Shown here in pieces: positions 36,616 to 45,912 of a DNA stretch of 64,000 nt (its first letter is position 1; each line of letters begins with the position of its first letter). A program made the translations under genes and the position numbers. Below the pieces are notes generated by a model, which searched no databases, was not told the DNA's origin, and saw nothing but the letters and a program-made list of their open reading frames with translations. The DNA lies in contig NZ_FZOU01000003.1 in NCBI RefSeq assembly GCF_900188085.1, forward strand, positions 1 through 64,000, given 5' to 3'. This stretch comes from Granulicella rosea (GTDB taxonomy: Bacteria; Acidobacteriota; Terriglobia; Terriglobales; Acidobacteriaceae).

Positions 36616-38022
36616 ATGTTCGTACCGGGTCACATTCTCTTCGCCGCCTCGCAGCGGGTTCACTTCATCGGCATCGGCGGCATCGGGATGAGCGGCATCG
36701 CCGAGATCCTGCTCTCGATGGGCTATAGCGTCTCCGGGTCGGACCTGCGGCGTTCGCCGACGACCGACCGCCTGGCCGCCATGGGCGCGATCATCTTCGA
36801 GGGCCACGAGGCGGGCAACGCCGCGGCGAGCGACGTGGTCGTCACCAGCTCGGCCGTCTCGAAGTCGAACCCCGAGGTGCTGGAGGCGCGCGCGCGCAAG
36901 ATCCCCGTCATTCAGCGCGCGGAGATGCTCGCCGAGCTGATGCGTCTGAAGTACGGCATCGCCGTCGCGGGCATGCACGGCAAGACGACGACGACGTCGA
37001 TGGTCGCGGCCGTGTTGACGGCAGGCACGCTCGATCCCACGGTCGTGGTCGGCGGCAGGGTCGACGCACTCGGCTCGAACGCGCGCCTGGGCGCGAGCCA
37101 GTACCTGGTCGCCGAGGCCGACGAGAGCGACCGCTCGTTCCTGAAGCTGTCGCCCATCCTCGCCATCGTCACCAACCTCGACCGCGAGCACATGGACTGC
37201 TACAAGAGCATGGACGACGTCGACGACGCCTTCGTCCAGTTCATGGACTCGGTGCCGTTCTACGGCGCGACGACGGCCTGCATCGACAACGAACGCCTGC
37301 GCGGCATCGTGAACCGGGCCCGCCGCAAAGTCTTCACCTACGGCGAGCATCCGGAGGCCGACTTCCGTATCGAGCGGCTTCCGGCGCGCGCGGGCGTGCA
37401 GTCGAGCTTCGGAGTCAACTACCGGGGCATTCTGCTGGGGCCGTTCTCGCTGCGCGTGCCCGGATGGCACAACGTGCTGAACGCGACGGCCGCGATCGCC
37501 ATCGGCCTGCAGCTTGGCGTCGCGCCGCAGCAGATCGCCGCCGGCATCGCCAGCTTTACGGGCGTCGACCGCCGCTTCCAGGTGAAGGGCAAGGTCGCCG
37601 GCGTCACGGTCGTCGACGACTACGGCCACCACCCGACGGAGATTCTCGCCACCCTGCGCGCGGCGCGCGAATGCGGCTACGGCAAGGTCCACGTCATCTT
37701 CCAGCCGCACCGCTTCACCCGCACGCGCGACCTGATCGAGGAGTTCGCCGCCGCCTTCAAGGACGCCGACTCGGTCGCGATGCTCGACATCTACGCCGCC
37801 AGCGAGGAGCCGATTCCGGGCATCACCGGCGCCGCCCTGGCGGACCGGGTTCGCGGCTCAGGGGTGGGACAGGTGGTATACGCGCCGTCGATGGCCGAGG
37901 CGGTCGCCCTCACGGTTGCCGGCGCGGAGGAGGGGGACGTCGTGCTGACGCTCGGCGCGGGCAATGTCTCGCAGGCTTCGGGACTGCTGCTGGCGGCGCT
38001 GGGGGATCGGGTCTCGATCTAG
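36616..38022 (+). CDS. murC: UDP-N-acetylmuramate--L-alanine ligase
   Basis: The 468-residue ligase adds the first L-Ala to UDP-MurNAc. Signatures are HFIGIGGIGMSGIAEILLSMGY, SSAVSKSNPEV, the ATP loop AGMHGKTTTTSMVA (about 118-131), EADESDRSFLKLSP, TNLDREHMDCY, and VDDYGHHPTEILATL followed by FQPHRFTRTRDL. Length is typical. It starts a second transcript after the antisense WxPGxW gene. No murB or ddl follows it; instead two antisense membrane genes lie between murC and ftsQ. Confidence 0.96.
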   Translation: MFVPGHILFAASQRVHFIGIGGIGMSGIAEILLSMGYSVSGSDLRRSPTTDRLAAMGAIIFEGHEAGNAAASDVVVTSSAVSKSNPEVLEARARKIPVIQRAEMLAELMRLKYGIAVAGMHGKTTTTSMVAAVLTAGTLDPTVVVGGRVDALGSNARLGASQYLVAEADESDRSFLKLSPILAIVTNLDREHMDCYKSMDDVDDAFVQFMDSVPFYGATTACIDNERLRGIVNRARRKVFTYGEHPEADFRIERLPARAGVQSSFGVNYRGILLGPFSLRVPGWHNVLNATAAIAIGLQLGVAPQQIAAGIASFTGVDRRFQVKGKVAGVTVVDDYGHHPTEILATLRAARECGYGKVHVIFQPHRFTRTRDLIEEFAAAFKDADSVAMLDIYAASEEPIPGITGAALADRVRGSGVGQVVYAPSMAEAVALTVAGAEEGDVVLTLGAGNVSQASGLLLAALGDRVSI

Positions 38023-38042
38023 CGTACTCGCTTGAAAAGAAC

Positions 38043-38573
38043 CTAAGTTCTACTGAGAACGTATCGGTTGAAGAGAGCCGTGCCGAAATGCTTCACGAAG
38101 ACCAGGCCTGCGATCGTCTCGACCCGGCTGAAGCAGAGGTTTAGCCCGCTTGCTCCGAGCTGTCGCCAGCCTATGATGAACAGAAAGCAGCCGACAGCCA
38201 GCCCCACCGTCTGCATCGACAAGTCCAGCCAGGTCTTGAACCTCTTGCCAGTCTCGCTCTGCACGGCCGACTGTGCGCGAATCGCCGCCAACGTTGCGGC
38301 ATCGGGCATGAAGCTCCACCTGCCACGCCGTACGCGGAAGAGAATCGTGCGCAAGGCAAAGATGCCGGGGATAACGAGAAGCAACGCGACGGAGGCTGCC
38401 ACAATGGAACGATTGACGACGCTCAGATTCCGGTCGAACGCTCTCGGAAGCAGCCAGGCCGCCGTCGAGACGAAGGCAATGATCATTCCGGACACGATGT
38501 TGTTGCGCCTGCGGGGCGATAGCTGCGTCGGGGCCGCTGCCGCAGGGTTCGGATTTTGATTCGGCTCGGTCAT
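38043..38573 (-). CDS. Membrane protein of unknown function (second of an overlapping pair)
   Basis: The 176-residue protein has a Pro/Asn-rich start (MTEPNQNPNPAAAAPTQ) and four likely transmembrane helices in two pairs (about 28-48, 53-75, 125-145, 150-168). The middle has FRVRRGRWSFMPDAATLAAIRAQS. The overall plan (helix pair, basic R-G-W segment, charged linker, helix pair) matches its upstream neighbour, so they are probably distant paralogues. Its ATG shares four bases (ATGA) with the stop of that gene. It ends 20 bases from the murC stop, convergently. No family is recognised. Confidence 0.65.
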   Translation of the reverse strand: MTEPNQNPNPAAAAPTQLSPRRRNNIVSGMIIAFVSTAAWLLPRAFDRNLSVVNRSIVAASVALLLVIPGIFALRTILFRVRRGRWSFMPDAATLAAIRAQSAVQSETGKRFKTWLDLSMQTVGLAVGCFLFIIGWRQLGASGLNLCFSRVETIAGLVFVKHFGTALFNRYVLSRT

Positions 38574-39139
38574 ATGGCCAGTCTGCCGAGGCGGCTTGCC
38601 GCTCTGCGGTATAGACTCCGCCCATAAAAGTAAAGTACGACCGACCAGAACGCGAAGCCCAAACCGTTGAAGAGGCTCCACGGGGAGTGTAGGTCGTTCC
38701 ATAAGCTTAGGACGCCGTTGAACGTAATGATGAGGTCCAGATACACATCCCAGCGGTCTGTATTCTTCAGAAGCTTCAAAGAACCGGAGGTTGGCTCGGT
38801 CCATTTGGCGACGAGTTCGACGCGTTCTTCCTGGGTGGGGCGAAGCGCCCACTCGCCCGTTCGCACGCGCCGCCTGGCGATGACATAAGCGATTCTGCCG
38901 GGCAGTATGAGCAGCACGGCGGCGATGACCAGCGCGAAACCGCGCACATACAGATTGCAATCGCAGCCCACTTTGAATGCGGCGTAAACAATCTCGACGG
39001 CAGGAACCATGAAAAAGGCCGCGATCACCGTCATGACCAGGACGCGGGTACGCATGCTGGGACCGTCGTGCAACCGCTGTCGCACTCTTTGCATACGCTC
39101 GTCGTACTCGGGTGTGCCGGGTTCTAGAAGGCGCGCCAT
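38570..39139 (-). CDS. Membrane protein of unknown function (first of an overlapping pair)
   Basis: The 189-residue protein starts MARLLEPGTPEYDERMQRVRQRLHDG and has two helix pairs (about 30-50, 63-85, 130-150, 158-175). Between them lies RRRVRTGEWALRPTQEERVELVAKWTEPTSGS, comparable with VRRGRWSFMPDAATLAAIRA in the next gene. The stop codon overlaps the start of the downstream gene, indicating coupled translation and perhaps a two-subunit complex. It is divergent from ftsQ. The start at 39139 has a weak ribosome site. Confidence 0.65.
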   Translation of the reverse strand: MARLLEPGTPEYDERMQRVRQRLHDGPSMRTRVLVMTVIAAFFMVPAVEIVYAAFKVGCDCNLYVRGFALVIAAVLLILPGRIAYVIARRRVRTGEWALRPTQEERVELVAKWTEPTSGSLKLLKNTDRWDVYLDLIITFNGVLSLWNDLHSPWSLFNGLGFAFWSVVLYFYGRSLYRRAASRLGRLAI

Positions 39140-39201
39140 GGTGCGGCCAGAATACGCCTGGCCGAATGGGGCGGGCAAGGGAATTCCGAGTGTTTCCAGA
39201 C

Positions 39202-39280
39202 AAAAGGAGATTCCCTTTCGGGAATGACAACCAAGAAAAGCAAGGACAAAAGCAGATTCTCTGCAGGAATGACGACAAGA
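39202..39280. repeat. Dispersed repeat family 1, two tandem copies upstream of ftsQ
   Basis: Copy 1: AAAAGGAGATTCCCTTTCGG then GAATGACAACCAAGAAAAG (39202-39240). Copy 2: AAAAGCAGATTCTCTGCAGG then AATGACGACAAG (from 39248). Both can form a short ATTCCC/GGGAAT-type hairpin. Confidence 0.72.
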
Positions 39281-39418
39281 GTTGCTGCGCGGGTACTCCC
39301 CCAAATGGTCATGCGCGGGCGAAGAGACGGCGGGGTATAGTGAGGGCTGGCGGTTCTTCGCGGCCTTGCTCGGGTCTGCGTGCGGATAGGGAAATTGTCT
39401 TCGAAGGGTGGGGCTACG

Positions 39419-40591
39419 GTGCTTGACGCGCCACAGGTGAGTCGTGTGCAGAAGGCGGCAGCGCCGCGGCGGTTTGCCGGTGCGCCTTCGCTGCGTCGCG
39501 ATCTGGCCGAGGACTTCGAGGCGCCGGACGACGCCGACGGCGAAGGCTACGTCAGCAAGCGCAGCCGGAGCGCCATGCGTCTGCGGCTGGGCAGCGGTCT
39601 GCTGCGCACCAACGCCGGACGCGGCATCGCAGCCGGAGCGGTTGTCGCCGCGCTTGCGGCTGTCGCTGGCGCTATCTTCGGGGTGCGTCACTATCTTCTG
39701 CATAATGAACGGTTTGTGATCCAAAACTCGGCCTCCGTCCAGATCATCGGCAACAGCCACCTGACCCGGCCACAGTTGCTCAGCATCTTCGGCGAGGACG
39801 TCGACCGCAACATCCTGACCGTCTCGCTGGCCGATCGCCGGGCCGAGCTCGAACGCCTGCCCTGGGTCGAGCATGCGACCGTCATGCGTCTTCTGCCGGA
39901 CAAGCTCCGCGTCTCGATCGTCGAGCGAACGCCCGTGGCGTTCGTGCGTCAGGGCGGCCACATCGGGCTGGTCGACAAGACCGGCGTGCTGCTCGATATG
40001 TCGGTCGACGACGACACGGCGGCGCAGCGTCCGCACTACTCGTTCCCGGTGGTTACGGGTCTTTCGGGCGACGATCCGGAGTCGACCCGCTCCGCGCGCA
40101 TGCGGCTCTTCACCAGCTTCACGGCGGACCTCGACAGCGAGGGCAAGAAGCTCTCGGACAAGCTCTCCGAGGTCGACGTCTCGAACCCCGAGGATGTGAA
40201 GGCGCTTATCCCGGAAGGCTCGGTCGATATTCTCGTCCACTTCGGCGACCATGACTTCCTCGACCGCTACAAGAAGTTTGAAGAGAACCTGCCGAAGTGG
40301 CGGGTGGATTACCCCAAGCTCGCCTCCGCCGACATGCGCTACGAGCGCCAGGTGGTGCTGGAGATGCAGCGCGGCGCCGAGGTTCCGGTGAAGTCCGCCG
40401 ACGATGCAGCGGCGCCGGCGCCGAAGGCAGCGGAGAAGCCGGCGGCTAAAACGGTTGCAGCCGCGAAGGCCAAGTCCGTGGCGAAGAAGCCCGTCGCGAA
40501 GGCGGTCGCCGCGAAGCCTCAGGCGAAACCGGCGGCTCATCTGCAGACGGCATTCGATGTGAAGAAGCACCCGCAGGCGGGCCCACAATGA
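39419..40591 (+). CDS. ftsQ: Cell division protein FtsQ
   Basis: The 390-residue bitopic protein has a ~70-residue cytoplasmic tail, one helix (about 80-103, GIAAGAVVAALAAVAGAIFGV), a POTRA domain (about 110-185, FVIQNSASVQIIGNSHLTRPQLLSIF and LPWVEHATVMRLLPDKLRVSIVERTPVAFV) and a beta domain. It recruits FtsB/L and FtsW/I. The C-terminal ~60 residues are Ala/Lys/Pro-rich (KPAAKTVAAAKAKSVAKKPV), unusual for FtsQ. GTG at 39419 is taken as start after AAGGGTGGGG; GTG at 39380 is the alternative. The stop overlaps the ftsA start by four bases (ATGA). Confidence 0.88.
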   Translation: MLDAPQVSRVQKAAAPRRFAGAPSLRRDLAEDFEAPDDADGEGYVSKRSRSAMRLRLGSGLLRTNAGRGIAAGAVVAALAAVAGAIFGVRHYLLHNERFVIQNSASVQIIGNSHLTRPQLLSIFGEDVDRNILTVSLADRRAELERLPWVEHATVMRLLPDKLRVSIVERTPVAFVRQGGHIGLVDKTGVLLDMSVDDDTAAQRPHYSFPVVTGLSGDDPESTRSARMRLFTSFTADLDSEGKKLSDKLSEVDVSNPEDVKALIPEGSVDILVHFGDHDFLDRYKKFEENLPKWRVDYPKLASADMRYERQVVLEMQRGAEVPVKSADDAAAPAPKAAEKPAAKTVAAAKAKSVAKKPVAKAVAAKPQAKPAAHLQTAFDVKKHPQAGPQ

Positions 40592-41829
40592 CACCCAAGC
40601 CGGAAAACCTCATCACCGTTCTCGACGCCGGCAGCCAGAAGAGCTGCGTGCTGGTCGCCGAGGTGCAGGACGGCGTGCTGCGCTATCGCGGCCACGGCGT
40701 GGAGCCATCCAAAGGCATGCGCAAGGGTTTGATCGCGGAGCTGGGACCGGCGGCGGAGGCCATCAACCGCGCCGCCCTGACCGCCGAGCGTGGGGCGAAG
40801 ACCGGCATCGAGACCGCCATCGTCGGCATCGGCGGCACGCACGTGCGCGGCATCAACAGCCGCGGCGGCATCAGCATGGGTAGCCGCATGCGCGAGATCA
40901 CGCGCGACGAGGTCCGCGCCGCGGTCGACCGCGCCCGCTCGGTCGCTCTACCGCCCGACCGCGAGGTGTTGCATCTGCTGCCGCAGGAGTTCATCCTCGA
41001 CGACCAGGCCGGCATTCACGACCCGGTCGGCATGGTGGGCAACCGGCTGGAGGTCAACCTCCACCTTTCGACCTGCTCCGGCGGCGTTGCGCAGAGCGTC
41101 ATCACCTGCGCCAACCGCGCCGGACTCGAGGTGCAGGACACGGTGTTTGAAGGCATCGCCGCGGCCGAGGCCGTGCTCTCGGCGGACGAGCGCGAACTGG
41201 GCGTCTGCATCGCCGACATCGGCGCCAGCACGACCGAGATCGCCGTCTTCTTCGAGGGTTCGATCGCCCACACGGCCGTGCTGCCGATCGGCGGCGACCA
41301 CTTCACGAACGACCTCGCCGTCGGTCTGCAGGTCTCAGTCGAAGAGGCCGAGTACCTGAAGAAGGAGTACGGCAACTGTGTCGTCACCTCCGTGCCGTCG
41401 CTGGCGGAGATCGAGGTGGGCGGCAGCCTTGCAACCGGCAGTCTGGCTGGCGGCCCGCCGCAGGGCCGGCTCGTCCGCCAGCGCTTTCTGGCGGAGATTC
41501 TGGAGCCGCGCGCCCGCGAACTCTTCACTATGCTGCGCGACAACCTGCGCAACGGCGGCGTGCTCGAGGCGCTGGGCGCGGGCATCGTCCTGACCGGCGG
41601 CGGCGCGAACCTGGTCGGTCTGCTGGACAACGCGGAAAGCCTGCTGCGCGTGCCTGCGCGCATCGGCGTGCCGGTGCCGCTCAGCCGCATGCCGCAGGAG
41701 CTGGTGAAGCCGGAGTTCGCAGCCGCCATCGGCATGCTGCTCTACACGCATCGCACGCAGATTCGGCGGGCCAGCGAAGAGATGGGGTTGAAAGCGAAGT
41801 TGAAGGCCATGTTCGCGGGTAGCTTCTAA
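40588..41829 (+). CDS. ftsA: Cell division protein FtsA
   Basis: The 413-residue actin-like ATPase tethers FtsZ to the membrane. It shows the phosphate-1 loop VLDAGSQKSCVLVAE, the 1C/SHS2 region with VGIGGTHVRGINSRGGI, the phosphate-2 segment CIADIGASTTEIAVF, the PIGGDHFTNDLAVGL helix, and the adenosine motif GIVLTGGGANLVGLLD. The C-terminal MGLKAKLKAMFAGSF is the amphipathic membrane-targeting helix. Translation is coupled to ftsQ. ftsZ does not follow directly; a nuclease-like gene intervenes. Confidence 0.95.
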   Translation: MTPKPENLITVLDAGSQKSCVLVAEVQDGVLRYRGHGVEPSKGMRKGLIAELGPAAEAINRAALTAERGAKTGIETAIVGIGGTHVRGINSRGGISMGSRMREITRDEVRAAVDRARSVALPPDREVLHLLPQEFILDDQAGIHDPVGMVGNRLEVNLHLSTCSGGVAQSVITCANRAGLEVQDTVFEGIAAAEAVLSADERELGVCIADIGASTTEIAVFFEGSIAHTAVLPIGGDHFTNDLAVGLQVSVEEAEYLKKEYGNCVVTSVPSLAEIEVGGSLATGSLAGGPPQGRLVRQRFLAEILEPRARELFTMLRDNLRNGGVLEALGAGIVLTGGGANLVGLLDNAESLLRVPARIGVPVPLSRMPQELVKPEFAAAIGMLLYTHRTQIRRASEEMGLKAKLKAMFAGSF

Positions 41830-41869
41830 ACGTTCAATCCGGATCTGCTGTCCAAGAAGAGAGGGGATT

Positions 41870-42736
41870 ATGGAGACGGGGGAACGGACTTCTAAAGGAT
41901 TCAGCGATAAGGCCAAACTTTTTCAGCAACGTGCGTTTCAGGCACTTCCGCTGCTGATTCGCCAAGCAAAAGCCGGATCGACAATCTACTACTCAGATCT
42001 TGCGCCGCAACTTGGAATGTCAAATCCCAGAAGCTTGGGCGCCGTGCTTGGAGTCGTCGGGAATGAAATGAAGATTCTTGGTGCGCTCTGGAAGGTGGAA
42101 ATACCGCCGATCCAATGCTTGGTCGTAAATAAATCCCATGGTTTGCCTGGGGATGGCATAGGCCACTTTATAGATCCCAAGAATTTTAGGAAAAAAACCT
42201 CAAGCGAAAAGCGAAGACTCGTAGATCAGAAGATCTCTGAAGTGCGTGATTATGCTGGCTGGGATGCTGTTTTAGAACACTATGGCATGCAGCCTGCCAT
42301 ACTGATAACGCCGGCGGATTTGATTCGCGAAGCAGAGACGATTAAAGCGAAATTCAATGGTGTTGGAGAGGGCAAAGAACACCGCGCACTGAAGCAATAT
42401 ATCTCGGAGAATCCTTCGCTATTCGGATTGCCAAGAGATTGCGTTTCTATCTTGGAGTACACATTCGACTCCTGCGACACAATCGACGTCTTGTTTCAAA
42501 ATGGATCGGAATGGGTCGGGGTAGAGGTGAAAGGACCTGTCTCCGACGACGCGGACATTATCCGTGGAATGTTTCAATGTGCTAAGTATCTTGCATTGAT
42601 GGAAGCCACTCAAAAGCTCTTGCAGACAGGCCTGAACAGCCGTGTCGTGCTGGCAATCGGACGAGATTTTCCAAAATCACTGGATGCACGTAGAGTCACC
42701 CTCCAAACCGAAGTTCAACGCGTTCTGCTCCGTTGA
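41870..42736 (+). CDS. RecB/NucS-like PD-(D/E)xK nuclease candidate with N-terminal winged-helix-like domain
   Basis: The 288-residue product has no close family I can name. The C-terminal half carries a PD-(D/E)xK core: E170 in GEGKEHRALKQYISENPSLFG, D206 in DTIDVLF, E219-V-K221 in WVGVEVKGP, and Q236xxxY240 in MFQCAKYLALMEA, matching the QxxxY helix of RecB-type nucleases. The N-terminal ~100 residues (YYSDLAPQLGMSNPRSLGAVLG, then PPIQCLVVNKSHGLPGDG) resemble the winged-helix part of alkyltransferase-like proteins. Codon use is visibly richer in A/T than in ftsA or ftsZ, suggesting acquisition. It lies 40 bases after ftsA on the same strand with AGAGGGG upstream of ATG. Confidence 0.7.
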   Translation: METGERTSKGFSDKAKLFQQRAFQALPLLIRQAKAGSTIYYSDLAPQLGMSNPRSLGAVLGVVGNEMKILGALWKVEIPPIQCLVVNKSHGLPGDGIGHFIDPKNFRKKTSSEKRRLVDQKISEVRDYAGWDAVLEHYGMQPAILITPADLIREAETIKAKFNGVGEGKEHRALKQYISENPSLFGLPRDCVSILEYTFDSCDTIDVLFQNGSEWVGVEVKGPVSDDADIIRGMFQCAKYLALMEATQKLLQTGLNSRVVLAIGRDFPKSLDARRVTLQTEVQRVLLR

Positions 42737-42806
42737 ATTCAGAGAGGATATGAGAACACTTCAAGTCGAAGGCCCTGATTTGGAACCAAGTTGGATACGC
42801 CAGTGG

Positions 42807-42826
42807 AAAAGGTGTACCACCTTTTT
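42807..42826 (+). terminator. Terminator-like hairpin between the nuclease-like gene and ftsZ
   Basis: AAAAGGTG-TAC-CACC then TTTTT makes an 8-bp stem with a T-run. If active, it would cut ftsZ off from ftsQA transcription. No clear promoter hexamers are seen in the 77 bases before ftsZ. Confidence 0.6.
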
Positions 42827-42903
42827 GACCCTCGGGTGACAGAATTGAGTTGGCTGCAAATGGCGTTCGCTATTTCACATTTGCCTTGGAGAAACCCCAC
42901 CCT

Positions 42904-44451
42904 ATGTCCCACGAGCCCGAGATGCCCGAAGACCTTCGCATTCAGTATCACGACGAGATGCCTCGCGGCGCGCGGATCAAGGTGATCGGCGTCGGCGGCG
43001 GCGGCAACAACGCCGTCAACCGCATGATCGCGGCCAAGGTCGAGGGTGTCGAGTTCATCGCGGCCAACACCGACGTGCAGGCGCTTGCGGTCTCGAACGC
43101 TCCCGTGAAGCTGCAGCTTGGCGTGAAGCTGACCTCCGGTCTGGGCGCGGGCGCGAACCCCGACGTAGGCCGCCGCGCGGCTCTGGAGGATTCAGACAAG
43201 ATCATCGAGGCGCTTGAGGGCGCGGACATGGTCTTCGTCACCGCCGGTCTCGGCGGAGGCACGGGCACGGGGGCCGCTCCGGTCATCGCGTCGCTCGCCA
43301 GCGAGATGGGCGCGCTCACTGTCGCGGTCGTCACCCGGCCGTTTGCGTTCGAGGGCAAGCGCCGCATGATGCAGGCCGAGCGCGGCATGCAGGAGCTGCT
43401 CGACTCGGTCGACACGGTCATCGTCATCCCGAACGAAAAGCTGCTGGCCGTCGCCAAGGATGCGGGCTTCTTCGAGAGCTTCCGCATCGCCGACGACGTG
43501 CTGCGCCAGGGCGTGCAGGGCATCTCGGACATCATCACCATCCCCGGCGTCATCAACCGCGACTTCGCCGACGTACGCACGACGATGGCCGGCATGGGCT
43601 ACGCCGTCATGGGCACCTCGCAGCGTTCCGGGCCGAACCGGGCGATGGACGCGGCGGTTGCGGCGATGGCTTCGCCGCTGCTCGAAGCCGGCGCCATCGA
43701 CGGCGCGCGCGGCATCCTGATCAACATCACCGGCTCGAGCTCGTTGAAGCTGAGCGAGGTGAACGAGGCGTCCAGCGTGATCCAGAACGCGGCGCACGAG
43801 GACGCGAACATCATCTTCGGCGCGGTGCTGGACGAGAGCATGGGCGACGAGGTGAAGATCACGGTCATCGCCACGGGATTCAAGGATCAGCAGACGCAGC
43901 AGCCGCGGCGGGACCGGATGCTCGACCAGGCGACCCTGCCGACCGTCCGCTACGATGTGCCGATCCAGCCGCGCATCACCATCGCCCGGCAGGAACTGCC
44001 AGTGACAGTTGTGCCGCCGGTTGCACCCCACGTTCCGCCCGCCGCGGCGCCCGTTCCGGTCGTGGCCGCGACGCCGGAGCCGATCTTCTCCGTGCCGGAG
44101 CCGCTCGAGTACGAGAGCCAGCACCCGGTTGAGGTTGCGGAGTCGCATCTGCCTGAGCCTGAGGCAGTGGTGGCTCCGCTGATTCCGGTCTCGCCGACCC
44201 CGCAGGAGCTGGTGCCCGTACCGGCGTCGGTCTTCGACGACGATTTCTTCCGCAGCGTCACGCGCGATCGTGTCGGCGAGGTCTATCCGTTCGAACCGCG
44301 TCCGGCCAGCACGCCGGCAAACCCGCGCATCGCGGAGAGCCACGACTTCACGCCCGAGCCGCCCGCGCGGCCCACGTTCAACCCGCCGTCGCACGAGAAC
44401 CACGACGCCGACGAACTCGATATCCCGGCCTTTCTGCGACGGGGCAACTGA
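42904..44451 (+). CDS. ftsZ: Cell division protein FtsZ
   Basis: The 515-residue tubulin-like GTPase forms the Z-ring. The N-terminal [24 protein letters not shown], the tubulin signature [15 protein letters not shown], and the T7 loop region [16 protein letters not shown] are intact. A long Pro/Val/Glu-rich linker (about residues 330-500) leads to the C-terminal conserved peptide [11 protein letters not shown], which binds FtsA. The linker makes it longer than the usual ~390 aa. ATG at 42904 ([18 protein letters not shown]) is chosen; the frame is open 18 codons further, into the gap after the nuclease-like gene. Confidence 0.96.
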   Translation: MSHEPEMPEDLRIQYHDEMPRGARIKVIGVGGGGNNAVNRMIAAKVEGVEFIAANTDVQALAVSNAPVKLQLGVKLTSGLGAGANPDVGRRAALEDSDKIIEALEGADMVFVTAGLGGGTGTGAAPVIASLASEMGALTVAVVTRPFAFEGKRRMMQAERGMQELLDSVDTVIVIPNEKLLAVAKDAGFFESFRIADDVLRQGVQGISDIITIPGVINRDFADVRTTMAGMGYAVMGTSQRSGPNRAMDAAVAAMASPLLEAGAIDGARGILINITGSSSLKLSEVNEASSVIQNAAHEDANIIFGAVLDESMGDEVKITVIATGFKDQQTQQPRRDRMLDQATLPTVRYDVPIQPRITIARQELPVTVVPPVAPHVPPAAAPVPVVAATPEPIFSVPEPLEYESQHPVEVAESHLPEPEAVVAPLIPVSPTPQELVPVPASVFDDDFFRSVTRDRVGEVYPFEPRPASTPANPRIAESHDFTPEPPARPTFNPPSHENHDADELDIPAFLRRGN

Positions 44452-44581
44452 CGCCAAGGTGGTAGCGCCTACCCAGCGCACCGGATACTACGTCCAACTA
44501 AGATAAAAGTCAGGGTTTTGGATATCGACTTGCCTCCCCTGAAAGGTACGGCTGTTCATCTTTTTGCCTTGGGGTAGTGAA

Positions 44582-45865
44582 ATGGGACGATTTTCTTTGA
44601 TCCGGAACGGCTTGCTGGGCGGCGTTGTGCTCGCGGCAAATTGCTTCGCCCTCATTGCGACCGGGACCGCTGCGGTCGCCGCGCCGGTGAAACATCACGC
44701 CAGGTCCGCCGCCAAGGCCGCTCCCGCAAAGTCCACGCACGGCAAGGCTGCGGCGACGCATGCGAAGACTTCGGTGAAGGCCTCTACGGCGCATGGCAGG
44801 GCGAAGGCGAGCGCAGCTCCCGCGATCGTTCGTACGCGGCACGGCCGGGTGATCGCCGCCGCCTCGACCCGGCGTATCCGCTATGCGGAGCGCTTTACCG
44901 CAAGCTCTTTCTCGGACGATCTGGTGAGCGGCGATGTGACCGTGGGTGAAGACCCCATCGTTCGCGAGGCAGCCATCGCGGCGCTTGGCAATATGAACGG
45001 CACGGCGCTGGCCATCGATCCCGCGAGCGGCCGCATCCTCGCGATGGTCAACCAGAAGCTCGCGCTTTCAAGCGGCGCGGAGCCCTGTTCGACGATCAAG
45101 CTCTCGGTCGCGCTCGCGGCTTTGCAGGAAGGAATCGTCAAAAAAGATACGCCAGTCGCCCTGGGCGGCGGCTATCACCTGACCTTGACGGAGGCGCTGG
45201 CGCACTCGAACAACCTTTACTTTGAAACACTTGGCCGCTCGCTCGGCTTCGAGCGCGTGAAGCACTATGCGAATCAGCTTGGGCTGGGCGAACTGGCCGG
45301 ATACCACATCGCGGGCGAGCAGCTCGGCGCCTATCCCGACCAGGAGCTGCCGGCGGCGCTTGGCGGCGTGGGCCGCATGTGTTCGTTTGGCGAAAGCGTC
45401 AGCATGACGCCGCTGCAGCTTGGCGCGCTGGTCGCGGCCATCGCCAACGGAGGCACTCTTTACTACCTGCAGCATCCGCAGACCGACGAGGAGATCGCCG
45501 CCTTCGAGCCGAAGGTGAAGCGCACGCTCGACATCGCCGCGCTGATCCCCGAGATGCAGGACGGCATGCAGGCGGCCGTGCAGTACGGCACCGCGCGCAG
45601 CCTGCGGGCGAACTTCAAGGAGTTTCCCGTGATGGGGAAGACCGGCACCTGCTCGAACAACGGCACCCGCTTCGGCTGGTTCGCGTCCTTCGCGGAGACG
45701 CCGAACGGACGCATCGTGACGGTCATCTTTCTCGAAGGCGGACGTCCGACCTTCGGGCCAAAGGCCGCCGAGCTGACGGGCCAGTTCTACCGCGCGCTGT
45801 GGGATAAAAGCTACTTCCAGCCGAAGCCCGCGCCGTCGCCGGGCAGTCCGTTAGGAACGCAGTAG
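44582..45865 (+). CDS. Secreted penicillin-binding transpeptidase-domain protein
   Basis: The 427-residue protein has a signal or anchor segment (about 11-33), a Lys/Ala/His-rich linker (about 36-90) and a penicillin-binding transpeptidase domain with all three motifs: S170-TIK173 in EPCSTIKLS, S209-N-N211 in AHSNNLYF, and K353TG in MGKTGTCSN. There is no class A glycosyltransferase domain and no obvious pedestal, so it may be a small transpeptidase or carboxypeptidase of the class B type. It follows ftsZ by 130 bases, consistent with a wall-related role. ATG at 44582 is chosen from hydrophobicity; the frame opens at 44564. Confidence 0.85.
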   Translation: MGRFSLIRNGLLGGVVLAANCFALIATGTAAVAAPVKHHARSAAKAAPAKSTHGKAAATHAKTSVKASTAHGRAKASAAPAIVRTRHGRVIAAASTRRIRYAERFTASSFSDDLVSGDVTVGEDPIVREAAIAALGNMNGTALAIDPASGRILAMVNQKLALSSGAEPCSTIKLSVALAALQEGIVKKDTPVALGGGYHLTLTEALAHSNNLYFETLGRSLGFERVKHYANQLGLGELAGYHIAGEQLGAYPDQELPAALGGVGRMCSFGESVSMTPLQLGALVAAIANGGTLYYLQHPQTDEEIAAFEPKVKRTLDIAALIPEMQDGMQAAVQYGTARSLRANFKEFPVMGKTGTCSNNGTRFGWFASFAETPNGRIVTVIFLEGGRPTFGPKAAELTGQFYRALWDKSYFQPKPAPSPGSPLGTQ

Positions 45866-45912
45866 AAGTTACGTCGCCTCTATCCGCCGCGAAACGCGAT
45901 ATCCTAAAAGAC

